DNA of 31,114 nt from an uncultured Prevotella sp. (GTDB lineage Bacteria; Bacteroidota; Bacteroidia; Bacteroidales; Bacteroidaceae): assembly GCA_934219025.1 (NCBI GenBank), contig CAKQDG010000015.1:1-31114 (forward strand). The letters run 5' to 3'. A program made the translations under genes and the position numbers. The number at the start of each line of letters is the position of its first letter. The stretch's first letter is position 1. The notes under the pieces are model-generated. The model saw nothing but the letters and a program-made list of their open reading frames with translations. It was not told where the DNA came from and ran no database searches. Positions 1 to 5,661 of this stretch are shown piece after piece.

Positions 1-1585
1 ACTGTGCGCCCACGCGGTCCTGTCCGTACTGCCCCAGGTCGAACGCCAGCTCCATGATGCGGAAGTGCTGGTTCGTCTTCCCCTTCAGGGCGTCAAAGAG
101 ATTCAGCTCGTTCACCTTGGCATAAAGGAAGTGTCCCTCGGCCTCTTTCATCCTGAGCACGAAGGCAGGGTTTGTCATGTCGATGTTCACCTCTTGAATG
201 ATGAGCCCCTCGGGCCTTTCCCTGCGGTCCTTGTTAGCCCCCTTGCTGTTACATTCGTCCTTCCATTCCTTCTCCCTCCTGCGCTGTTCTGCGTCGCGCC
301 GCCTTATGTCGGCCATTATGCGGTTGATAGGTTGCGTTACGCATTCTTTTCCCGAGCCCGTAGGAGCACAGAGTATCGACATGAGCGTAGCCTCGTGTTC
401 CACGTTGTCGATGTAGCGGAATCGCACGCCGCACAGATGAGCCGCCAAAGGAGGGAACACAGCTGCGGCAACGGCATTCTGGTAGATGTCGGGAGTTTTT
501 GAGATAAGCAGTTTTATGAGTGCCGGCAGTTTCTTGGGCAGTTCCTGCACGTGGTAGAAGTAAGAGCCCTCTCGCTCCGTATCGCCGAAGTTGTCCGAGT
601 CGAATCCTCCTGTTGTGTTAGCGATTTGCGTTTCCGCCTCAGCCATTTTCAACGCCCTCCTTACGATGTTCGGCATTCTGGCGTTCTGCTTGCGCTGACA
701 GGCACTGTCTACTGTGGCGAATGCCTTCTCCCTGTCTTCGCCAAACGTCGGTATAATTTGCTTAATCCACTCCGGGTTGTCGTCGCACACGTAGCGCAGA
801 TAGCATGCCAGCGTGTAGATGAAGGAATTGCGTGAGCCATGAGCCGGTTCTCCGCCGAGAAGGGTTACGAGGTGGGGGAGGATAGCCTCACCCCCGTACC
901 CCTCTCCGTGGGAGAGGGGAGTGGTTACCCTTTTGGTGGTTGTTGAGGGTTGAGAATTGTCTGTGTGAGATTGAGGATTTGACAGTCCCTGTGCCTTTTC
1001 AGAGTAGTTTCCTTCCCTCCCTTTGGGAGAGCCAGGGTGGGTGGCAGGTTGATTGTTGAAAATCTCATCATCCAGAAACAGCAGGTCTTCTTTTCCGGCT
1101 CCGGTGGTGAAGAACACCCTTGTCAGGTCCTTAGCCCCGCGGTCGTATTCAATGCCGAGCAACTGCGACGCCCACTTCAGGTTCTCCTCCTGCGACATTT
1201 CGGGATGTCTTCGGAACACAAGATGAAAGCCCTTGTTCACGCTTCGCTCCAGCATCAACAGTCCCAGTTCCTCGCGTTGGTCGAGGATAGTCTTGGGAGC
1301 ATCCTTCAGCAGTCTGTCGTAGTCGGGCGAAGAAGGGTCGAAATCCACGTCCATGCCCACAGACTGTGTCACCCTCGTTGCCCCCTTCAGCGTTCCGTCG
1401 TCGTTAGGCAGACACGAGTAGTTCATCTGCACCAGTCTGCGTTTCGCCTCCGCGTTGCCGCTGCGCGCCAGCCTCAGGTTAGCCATTTGCTCCGAAGAGC
1501 CTCTCAGTTTGAGGTATTCCTCCCTCGTGAGGATGGGGCGAGCCACTTTGTGGCCCTGCTCCATGATAATATGATAAACGCTCAT
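1..1585 (-). CDS. Primase-helicase-like protein (VirE_N / DUF3987 type), C-terminus cut by window edge
   Basis: The frame is open from the ATG at 1585 to the window start (528 residues visible). The N-terminal part matches the BT4734-like VirE_N domain and shows three motifs expected of archaeo-eukaryotic primases: hDhD (MDVDFD, D79/D81/D83), an s-x-H-like GFH (H121) and a D-x-T-R stretch (D153-R156). A low-complexity linker at about 182-233 is followed by a helical region and a Walker A P-loop (PTGSGK, K413), the start of the DUF3987 helicase-like ATPase. The likely role is priming and unwinding for an accessory replicon or mobile region; that is inferred from motifs. The linker carries palindromic repeat sequence (see findings). 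A 40-base run of 8-bp repeats separates it from the upstream 124-residue gene, with which it probably shares a transcript. Base composition here is visibly richer in G and C than in the rest of the window. Confidence 0.85.
   Translation of the reverse strand, partial: MSVYHIIMEQGHKVARPILTREEYLKLRGSSEQMANLRLARSGNAEAKRRLVQMNYSCLPNDDGTLKGATRVTQSVGMDVDFDPSSPDYDRLLKDAPKTILDQREELGLLMLERSVNKGFHLVFRRHPEMSQEENLKWASQLLGIEYDRGAKDLTRVFFTTGAGKEDLLFLDDEIFNNQPATHPGSPKGREGNYSEKAQGLSNPQSHTDNSQPSTTTKRVTTPLSHGEGYGGEAILPHLVTLLGGEPAHGSRNSFIYTLACYLRYVCDDNPEWIKQIIPTFGEDREKAFATVDSACQRKQNARMPNIVRRALKMAEAETQIANTTGGFDSDNFGDTEREGSYFYHVQELPKKLPALIKLLISKTPDIYQNAVAAAVFPPLAAHLCGVRFRYIDNVEHEATLMSILCAPTGSGKECVTQPINRIMADIRRRDAEQRRREKEWKDECNSKGANKDRRERPEGLIIQEVNIDMTNPAFVLRMKEAEGHFLYAKVNELNLFDALKGKTNQHFRIMELAFDLGQYGQDRVGAQ
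886..924. repeat. REP-like palindrome inside the primase-helicase linker (A)
   Basis: A 9-bp stem CCCCTCTCC (899-907) pairs with GGAGAGGGG (911-919) around a 3-base loop, flanked by further C and G runs. It is read in frame in the linker, at about residues 221-233. The composition resembles intergenic palindromes of Bacteroidetes and not coding sequence. Confidence 0.6.
1015..1042. repeat. REP-like palindrome inside the primase-helicase linker (B)
   Basis: CTCCC (1017-1021), TTT, GGGAG (1025-1029), with a flanking GGGTGGG run. It is read in frame at about residues 182-191. It is of the same general type as A and C but not the same sequence. Confidence 0.5.
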
Positions 1586-1587
1586 AC

Positions 1588-1637
1588 CCTCTTTCAATTT
1601 TTCAATTTTTCAATTTTTCAATTTTTCAATTTTTCAT
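1588..1637. repeat. Tandem 8-bp repeat CAATTTTT, about 6 units
   Basis: Perfect period-8 repeat between the 124-residue gene and the primase-helicase gene. On the minus (coding) strand it reads AAAAATTG repeatedly, and its first unit supplies the TGA stop of the 124-residue protein. Confidence 0.9.
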
Positions 1638-2000
1638 CTGCCATTCCCTGATAGCCTCAGCCGCCGCATAAGCCTCATGGCTGATAGTGTCTCCGATGTT
1701 GAGCTGTTCCGCCGGACTGATTTTCAGCCAGAGTTGTACATCGCCGTTCTTCGTGCGGCTCAGCCTTCCGTGAGCCAGTTTCCTAATCAGCGTCGACTTG
1801 GCCCTCAGTCTTGGCTGTGCCACGAAATCAAATGTTCCGTCGGTCATCTGCTGTGCCACTCCCGCCATTCGCCTTAGTCTGGGCACCAAGCCCGGCACCG
1901 GTTCGTCTGGAGTAAACATGAAATACTTTCTTTCGTCATAATAAGCCTGTCCGCCGAGTTGCACGTGCTGGTTGAGTGCATTGAAATTTTTTGTTTCCAT
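1626..2000 (-). CDS. Hypothetical protein, 124 aa, in primase-helicase operon
   Basis: The ATG lies at 2000. I do not recognise a domain. The N-terminal third has aromatic and charged residues (QAYYDERKYF), the middle is rich in arginine and lysine, and the C-terminal third is helical (HEAYAAAEAIREW). There is no signal peptide or membrane segment. It lies between the OB-fold-like gene and the primase-helicase gene on the same strand, so a role in the same DNA transaction is likely but unproven. The last residues MKN and the stop fall inside the 8-bp repeat tract, so the C-terminus may have been reset by the repeat. Confidence 0.7.
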   Translation of the reverse strand: METKNFNALNQHVQLGGQAYYDERKYFMFTPDEPVPGLVPRLRRMAGVAQQMTDGTFDFVAQPRLRAKSTLIRKLAHGRLSRTKNGDVQLWLKISPAEQLNIGDTISHEAYAAAEAIREWQMKN

Positions 2001-2017
2001 AATTTTATTGTTTTTAG

Positions 2018-2112
2018 AGCCCCCCTCAGTCCCCCCAAGGGGGGAAGACGTGAGGGATGGAATTGCTCCGGTTCGCTGCGTCTCTCCCCCCTTGGGGGAG
2101 TTGGAGGGGGCT
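2018..2112. repeat. Compound palindromic repeat (C), intergenic
   Basis: Outer arms AGCCCCCCTC (from 2018) and GGAGGGGGCT (to 2112) face each other. Each half contains its own palindrome (CCCCCC-AA-GGGGGG at 2031-2044; CCCCC-CTT-GGGGG near 2086-2098). It lies between the 124-residue and OB-fold-like genes. This G/C-run palindrome style is common in Bacteroidetes intergenic DNA, from general knowledge. Confidence 0.75.
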
Positions 2113-2118
2113 GTAGTT

Positions 2119-2143
2119 GTTTTTCAATTTTTCAATTTTTCAA
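2119..2143. repeat. Tandem 8-bp repeat CAATTTTT, about 3 units
   Basis: This short tract overlaps the 3' end of the OB-fold-like gene and provides its last codons (EKLKN) and stop. Confidence 0.8.
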
Positions 2144-2405
2144 CGTCCGTCAGTAGAATATCCTGAAACACCTGTCCGTTGTATTCCCTTGCCGTGAACC
2201 TCAGCGCAGCCGCCACGGTGTCGCCTGGGTAGAACTTAAGCTGCGCCGTATTGCCGAGCATCGTTGCGGCATACTGGTTTTCGTATTTCCCTCCCATCTC
2301 CTGCAAGAGGATATTACACTTGGCGAGCTTTCCGCCCTCCGTCTTCTGTGAGTCCACCATGAAGACGTCGCCCTGTTTCACTACTTTAAGAAGCATTGTC
2401 TGCAT
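2124..2405 (-). CDS. Small OB-fold-like protein, 93 aa
   Basis: Start ATG at 2405. The pattern of short beta strands, with FYPGDTV followed by an alternating strand and REYNGQVFQDILL near the C-terminus, resembles small OB-fold single-stranded-DNA-binding proteins of Bacteroidetes (DUF3127-like). That is similarity by eye, not a domain hit. It is the first gene of the minus-strand group with the 124-residue protein and the primase-helicase. A single-strand-binding helper of the primase-helicase would fit. It is preceded by a leader of roughly 85 bases with G/C-rich hairpins. Confidence 0.65.
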   Translation of the reverse strand: MQTMLLKVVKQGDVFMVDSQKTEGGKLAKCNILLQEMGGKYENQYAATMLGNTAQLKFYPGDTVAAALRFTAREYNGQVFQDILLTDVEKLKN

Positions 2406-2495
2406 AAAAAAATAAATGCTCCGCTTTTAAAACCGGCAGCGGCAGCCGCCCGCCTTGTTGAGGGTTCGGCGACTCCGTGTCTCGGAGCTACGGTG

Positions 2496-2503
2496 CAAAG
2501 ATA
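2496..2503 (-). promoter_or_regulatory. Promoter -7 element for the OB-fold / primase-helicase operon
   Basis: On the minus strand TATCTTTG matches TAnnTTTG. A TTG at 2523-2521 is the only -33 candidate, but its 17-base spacing is short. That candidate lies within the 17-bp hairpin at 2519-2565, so hairpin and promoter overlap. Confidence 0.5.
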
Positions 2504-2518
2504 GGGACAATATAAAAA

Positions 2519-2565
2519 AGCAACCATAATCACAAATTGTCAACAACGTTGTGATTATGGTTGCT
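2519..2565. terminator. 17-bp perfect hairpin, terminator for the minus-strand gene at 2599
   Basis: Arms 2519-2535 and 2549-2565 pair perfectly around a 13-base loop. On the minus strand the second arm runs into CTTTTTT, a good intrinsic terminator for the 151-residue gene upstream. It also covers the -33 region of the next promoter. Confidence 0.75.
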
Positions 2566-2598
2566 CTATTTATATACAGGGAATACAGTATAACTGAT

Positions 2599-3054
2599 TT
2601 ACTTCAGCGACTTTCTTATTTCATCCTTCAGAATGTTGTTCTTCTCATTCGTGTTTCCAGCAGCGTATGAAGTCAGCAAACCTTCTTCGTTCCACAAACT
2701 TTCGAAAGGTTCATACATAGGACTTGGTAATTGCAGTTTGTTTGCAATTACGTTTGCCAATACGGATTTGCTCACTTTTGTCTTGAGTCTATTTGTAGGC
2801 TGCCATTTTTCGTCCACCCATCCCGCTTCATGTAGCTTTTGCCAAAGTGCCCTTGCCTCTGGTGTGTCGAACACAGAGGGTACGGCGTTGGCGTATTGGC
2901 GAGGTGTTGCCATTGGGGCCACCTCTTCGGCGTCGCTGAAGAAAGATTCTGTGAGTTTTCTTATCACATCGCCCGTCACATTGCCGTTCACCGTGATATT
3001 CTGCTCCTTGTGGTTGTCGTTGTGTACGGAGCCGTCAGAATAATAAGTTTGCAT
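2599..3054 (-). CDS. Hypothetical 151-aa protein with N-terminal GSVHxDN tag
   Basis: Start ATG at 3054. Residues about 4-22 form a short beta-type tag (YYSDGSVHNDNHKEQ followed by alternating I/V/N). A Pro/Ala linker follows, then a helical C-terminal domain with the pattern EARALWQKL..AGWVDEKWQP and LANVIANKL. I recognise this arrangement as recurring in small accessory proteins of Bacteroidales but know no function. There is no signal peptide or membrane segment. The gene starts 11 bases after the stop of the 267-residue gene, whose C-terminus carries the same tag, so the two are co-expressed and may interact. A strong hairpin terminator follows. Confidence 0.75.
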   Translation of the reverse strand: MQTYYSDGSVHNDNHKEQNITVNGNVTGDVIRKLTESFFSDAEEVAPMATPRQYANAVPSVFDTPEARALWQKLHEAGWVDEKWQPTNRLKTKVSKSVLANVIANKLQLPSPMYEPFESLWNEEGLLTSYAAGNTNEKNNILKDEIRKSLK

Positions 3055-3065
3055 GATGTAATTGT

Positions 3066-3869
3066 TTAAAATGGAAAGTTCTTAGATATACTTTTTACGG
3101 TCATGTGTTTGCTGTTGTCCTGATGCACACTTCCGTTCGTATAGATATAGTTGGTTTCCTGCCGTGAATTTTCCCTGTATTTTCTCTGCAAGTTTTTTAT
3201 GCCGTTTGTCAGTTCATCAATCTCGGCATTTATCTGGTTATTGCACTTCCTGTTATAGTCGAGTAATACATGTCTCAATGTTTCACATTCGGAAATGTTG
3301 CCGCAAGAGAGCACATTATCTACAAGTCCTGCAATAGTGCATGATTGTGATTGCTCGTCTCTTATGTCAAACCATTCCGGCAAGGTGTAGTCTGAAAAAT
3401 CTTCGTGTGCTTCATACACTGTTCCGACAAGCATAAGAGCTTGTCTCCACACCTCGTACGCATAAGTGAAGGCGGAGTCATCCACACTTGCCTTTATGTT
3501 TTCTCTAAGATTTTTTGCGATTTCGTATTGCAGATTATAGTGCTTGCTTTGACCGACTGCATACGTCAGTTCAATGCAGAGCAGAAGTGCTGGTAGCAAC
3601 ACTTCCCAGTCATCGTATTCAGCTATTATTTTTTCCAGTTCTTCTTTCATTTCTGCAAGTGAACGCTTTTTTATCAGGCGTTTACAAAAAAGAACTGCAA
3701 ACAAGAAACATTCGGTTTCTGAATATGCAATTCTGGAAAACGACAAAATGCTCCTTAATGCATACTGGCAATCTTTGAAAACAGGATCTTCTTCCAACGG
3801 TTCCAAACCTCCAGCTACCGTATACTGTTTTATTGCTTTTACTGAAATTTTTGCTAATTGATATTTCAT
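3066..3869 (-). CDS. Hypothetical 267-aa helical protein with C-terminal GSVHxDN tag
   Basis: Start ATG at 3869. The protein is predicted by eye to be mainly alpha-helical, with cysteines scattered through it and a coiled-coil-like stretch near the C-terminus (INAEIDELTNGIKNLQRKY). The last 25 residues hold YIYTNGSVHQDNSKHMTV, which matches the N-terminal tag of the downstream protein. No known domain is recognised. The start lies only 3 bases after the stop of the nuclease remnant's conserved frame, so all three genes form one transcription unit. A role with a nuclease or in element defence is conceivable but is inference only. Confidence 0.75.
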   Translation of the reverse strand: MKYQLAKISVKAIKQYTVAGGLEPLEEDPVFKDCQYALRSILSFSRIAYSETECFLFAVLFCKRLIKKRSLAEMKEELEKIIAEYDDWEVLLPALLLCIELTYAVGQSKHYNLQYEIAKNLRENIKASVDDSAFTYAYEVWRQALMLVGTVYEAHEDFSDYTLPEWFDIRDEQSQSCTIAGLVDNVLSCGNISECETLRHVLLDYNRKCNNQINAEIDELTNGIKNLQRKYRENSRQETNYIYTNGSVHQDNSKHMTVKSISKNFPF

Positions 3870-3872
3870 GCG

Positions 3873-4092
3873 TCATTTATTTGTTTTCGTTACCAACATG
3901 CCCAGACAGGCAATACTGCTTCCTACAGATTTCCATTTGTCTGAAACTGTAGATTTTACTTCTATTCCATAGTATTTTTCTGCAACGATGTCCGGGACGT
4001 TCGTTCTCTTCATTATTAAAGAATATGTCGTAAAGCGGCTCTTTGGCTATATCTGAATGTTGCCGCATAGGTTTATATTTTATTTCCTTCAT
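3873..4092 (-). pseudogene. Frameshifted, truncated PD-(D/E)xK nuclease remnant
   Basis: The ATG at 4092 opens a 71-codon frame whose second half is Arg/Cys-rich and unlike a protein. One base out of step from about 4000-4015, the other frame reads NVPDIVAEKYYGIEVKSTV and then DKWKSVGSSIA, ending at TGA 3875-3873. PD followed by nine residues and then ExK is the catalytic pattern of restriction-endonuclease-fold nucleases, and the W-K-S-x-G-x-S-I stretch also occurs in such enzymes. Joining the two frames needs the removal of one base. Even joined, the product (about 75 residues) is much shorter than a functional nuclease. An alternative is a 46-codon ORF starting at the internal ATG near 4012. 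Confidence 0.55.
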
Positions 4093-4111
4093 AAATTAGT
4101 TTTCATTTATG

Positions 4112-4119
4112 CAAATATA
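4112..4119 (-). promoter_or_regulatory. Promoter -7 element for the nuclease-remnant operon
   Basis: On the minus strand TATATTTG matches TAnnTTTG, about 20 bases before the ATG at 4092. No convincing TTTG is seen 19-20 bases further upstream. Confidence 0.4.
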
Positions 4120-4335
4120 CTTCTTTATTTTCATATTCCGCCCGTATGGCACAAGTTTTTGATTCATAATTTAAAAAAAATGATGAACCGCACTGCGGGC
4201 TGCCCCTGAACGTGCCTTTCGGAAGAAGGGCGATGCAATGTATTGAACTTTCTCGCCAAGTTTGCAGAAGATTGCGAAGATAGAAAAATCTGTAATGTAT
4301 TACGCAGCACAGATTCCACCGCGCCGCCTGCGACC

Positions 4336-4360
4336 GATGACAGATGACAGATAACAGTTA
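4336..4360 (+). repeat. GATGACAG-type element, copy 1
   Basis: 25 bases beginning GATGACAGATGACAG and ending ATAACAGTTA, followed by an A run. It is the left arm of the nested inverted repeat centred at 4423/4424. Confidence 0.8.
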
Positions 4361-4405
4361 AAAAAACCGAGGGTTACAGTAGGCGAAAAAGGGGTAAAGA
4401 AAAAG

Positions 4406-4441
4406 TTATTTATATATATAATATATTATATATATAAATAA
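4406..4441. repeat. 36-bp perfect AT palindrome
   Basis: Two 18-bp arms of only A and T meet with no spacer. The centre (4423/4424) coincides exactly with the midpoint of element copies 1 and 2. It is a plausible DNA-unwinding or cruciform site. Confidence 0.85.
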
Positions 4442-4487
4442 AAAATACTTACATCTCTTTTGCTCCTCACAAAAGGTATGTTTTTTC

Positions 4488-4511
4488 TAACTGTTATTGT
4501 TATCTGTCATC
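4488..4511 (-). repeat. GATGACAG-type element, copy 2 (inverted)
   Basis: The minus strand reads GATGACAGATAACA then ATAACAGTTA, matching copy 1 with one base missing. It is preceded on the plus strand by a T run that mirrors the A run after copy 1. Confidence 0.8.
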
Positions 4512-4549
4512 AAGGGAGATATATTTTTGGATGTGGTGGAAGCGTTTTT

Positions 4550-4567
4550 TAACTGTTATCTGTCATC
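4550..4567 (-). repeat. GATGACAG-type element, copy 3 (inverted)
   Basis: The minus strand reads GATGACAGATAACAGTTA, and a T run precedes it on the plus strand. Confidence 0.8.
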
Positions 4568-4616
4568 ATCATGAGAAAAGTGGATCATGATTTTTGAGTT
4601 GCGAATTCTTCTTCGT

Positions 4617-4641
4617 GATGACAGATAACAGATGACAGTTA
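4617..4641 (+). repeat. GATGACAG-type element, copy 4
   Basis: 25 bases beginning GATGACAGATAACAG and ending ATGACAGTTA. It faces copy 3 across 49 bases that contain a smaller inverted repeat (ATCATGA / TCATGAT, 4568-4591). Confidence 0.8.
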
Positions 4642-4810
4642 GAAATCTTAGCGGTAGTGCATGCAGGCATTCCTCTCACTTCCGCCCTCTAAACGGCACA
4701 CTTACGGAGTGTATCTATTTATGTTAGGTAATGTAAATGATGCTGTTATTTTTTTTAACATAAACCTGTGGGTTTATTAACAGAATTTTGCAGGTTGTAA
4801 GGCTTGATTT

Positions 4811-4842
4811 TTTGGATTAACAGGAATTTTGCTATAACTTTG
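4811..4842 (+). promoter_or_regulatory. Promoter of the HU-like gene
   Basis: TTTG (4811-4814), 20 bases, then TAACTTTG (4835-4842) fits the Bacteroidetes consensus. A 16/17-bp direct repeat lies at 4776-4791 (ATTAACAGAATTTTGC) and 4816-4832 (the same with one extra G), 40 bases apart. The second copy sits between the -33 and -7 elements, as an operator would. Confidence 0.7.
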
Positions 4843-4897
4843 CACTGTAAGATTTAAGAGAATTATATACCATTAACCAACTAAAAACCAAACTATT

Positions 4898-5329
4898 ATG
4901 ATTCGTTACAAAAAGTATCAGAACAATGTAAAGACGAGCGAATACTACAAGAAATGGTATGCTCGCGCCGTGGCAGAAGAGACCGTGAACATAGAGCAGC
5001 TTGCCGAACACATGGCAAACCACAACACGCCCTATTCAAAGGGATGCATCCAGGGTGTGCTCCGCGACATGGTGGACTGCATCAAGGAACTGATTATCGA
5101 GGGAAAGAACGTGAAGATAGAAAACCTCGCCATCTTCAGCGTGGGAATATCCTGCAAGCCTGCAGAAACCGCCAAGGATTTCACACCGGCAGAAAATATC
5201 TGGAGATGCACACTGCGATGCCGACCGACAGGACAACTGCGACCAACCAGCATGGAGGGCGAAATAAAGTATCGCGAATACGGCGAATACACCAGTGGAG
5301 AAACGAAAACCGAAAATGCAAAGTCCTAA
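4898..5329 (+). CDS. HU-like DNA-binding protein (HU-HIG type)
   Basis: 143 residues, ATG start, about 50 bases downstream of a good promoter. The N-terminal half (YYKKWYARAVAEETVNIEQLA, then CIQGVLRDMVDCIKELI and GKNVKIENLAIFSVGI) has the helix-helix-strand order of the HU/IHF fold in the variant form common in Bacteroidales. The C-terminal third is a polar, disordered-looking extension. In this phylum such genes commonly lie beside VirE_N/DUF3987 genes and a smalltalk gene, as here. The protein probably bends or bridges DNA of the neighbouring region. Which site it binds is unknown; the repeats at 4336-4641 and 4776-4832 are candidates. Confidence 0.85.
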   Translation: MIRYKKYQNNVKTSEYYKKWYARAVAEETVNIEQLAEHMANHNTPYSKGCIQGVLRDMVDCIKELIIEGKNVKIENLAIFSVGISCKPAETAKDFTPAENIWRCTLRCRPTGQLRPTSMEGEIKYREYGEYTSGETKTENAKS

Positions 5330-5343
5330 AAATCTGACGCATA

Positions 5344-5442
5344 ATGAAATCATCTACTTGGAAAACTATCATTCAGATTGCCATCAGCATCCTCACTGCC
5401 ATAGCCACCACACTCGGAGTGACAAGCTGCAACCTTATATAA
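5344..5442 (+). CDS. Smalltalk mini-protein, 32 aa
   Basis: ATG 14 bases after the HU-like stop, ending at TAA 5440-5442. The order is a short polar start with a Trp (MKSSTWKT), one hydrophobic helix (IIQIAISILTAIATTLGV), and a terminal T-S-C-N. This is the layout of the smalltalk family, tiny proteins found after HU-like genes in Bacteroidales. The helix would span a membrane, and the TSC end resembles a lipobox. Function is unknown. The muramidase-type amidase gene that often follows is absent here; only spacer DNA comes next. Confidence 0.8.
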   Translation: MKSSTWKTIIQIAISILTAIATTLGVTSCNLI

Positions 5443-5498
5443 TTAGAAATCTCTAATAATTAGGAATTAGGAAAGAGGAATTTGGAATTCTTAATGAA

Positions 5499-5542
5499 AA
5501 TGCGGATTACTGTTGTCTGTATAAGGCAAGGTAATCCGCATT
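5499..5542. terminator. Hairpin between smalltalk and htpG, bidirectional terminator candidate
   Basis: The 12-bp arms AATGCGGATTAC (5499-5510) and GTAATCCGCATT (5531-5542) pair perfectly; the 20-base loop can pair further. On the minus strand the stem is followed by TTTCATT. The T-tract is weak on both strands. Confidence 0.55.
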
Positions 5543-5564
5543 ATTTGTAGGGGTAAGAAAGACG

Positions 5565-5661
5565 TTTTCAATCTTTCAATCTTTCAATCTTTCAATCTTT
5601 CAATCTTTCAATCTTTCAATTTTTCAATCTTTCAATTTTTCAATCTTTCAATTTTTCAATT
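5565..5661. repeat. Tandem 8-bp repeat CAATCTTT/CAATTTTT, about 12 units
   Basis: Begins directly after the htpG stop codon in the htpG transcript direction. Most units have C at position 5, a few have T. Confidence 0.9.

Larger units (their letters stand above)
4120..4810. other. Long non-coding region with origin-like repeat architecture
   Basis: About 800 bases separate the divergent nuclease-remnant and HU-like genes. No protein-like ORF was found in any frame. The region holds four copies of a GATGACAGATRACAG-type element in two mirrored pairs, a 36-bp AT palindrome, and A/T runs next to the elements. It sits between a primase-helicase operon and an HU-like gene. An origin of replication or transfer is the best guess. 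A non-autonomous mobile element or a structured RNA are alternatives. Confidence 0.5.

Noticed and set aside
65..1651. Three plus-strand ORFs at the window start
   Set aside because: They are antisense to the primase-helicase gene, whose motifs are clear; they carry no recognisable domain.
5443..5500. AT-rich 'ATTAGGAATTAGGAA' stretch as a gene or attachment site
   Set aside because: It has only short loose repeats, no ORF and no partner copy elsewhere in the window.
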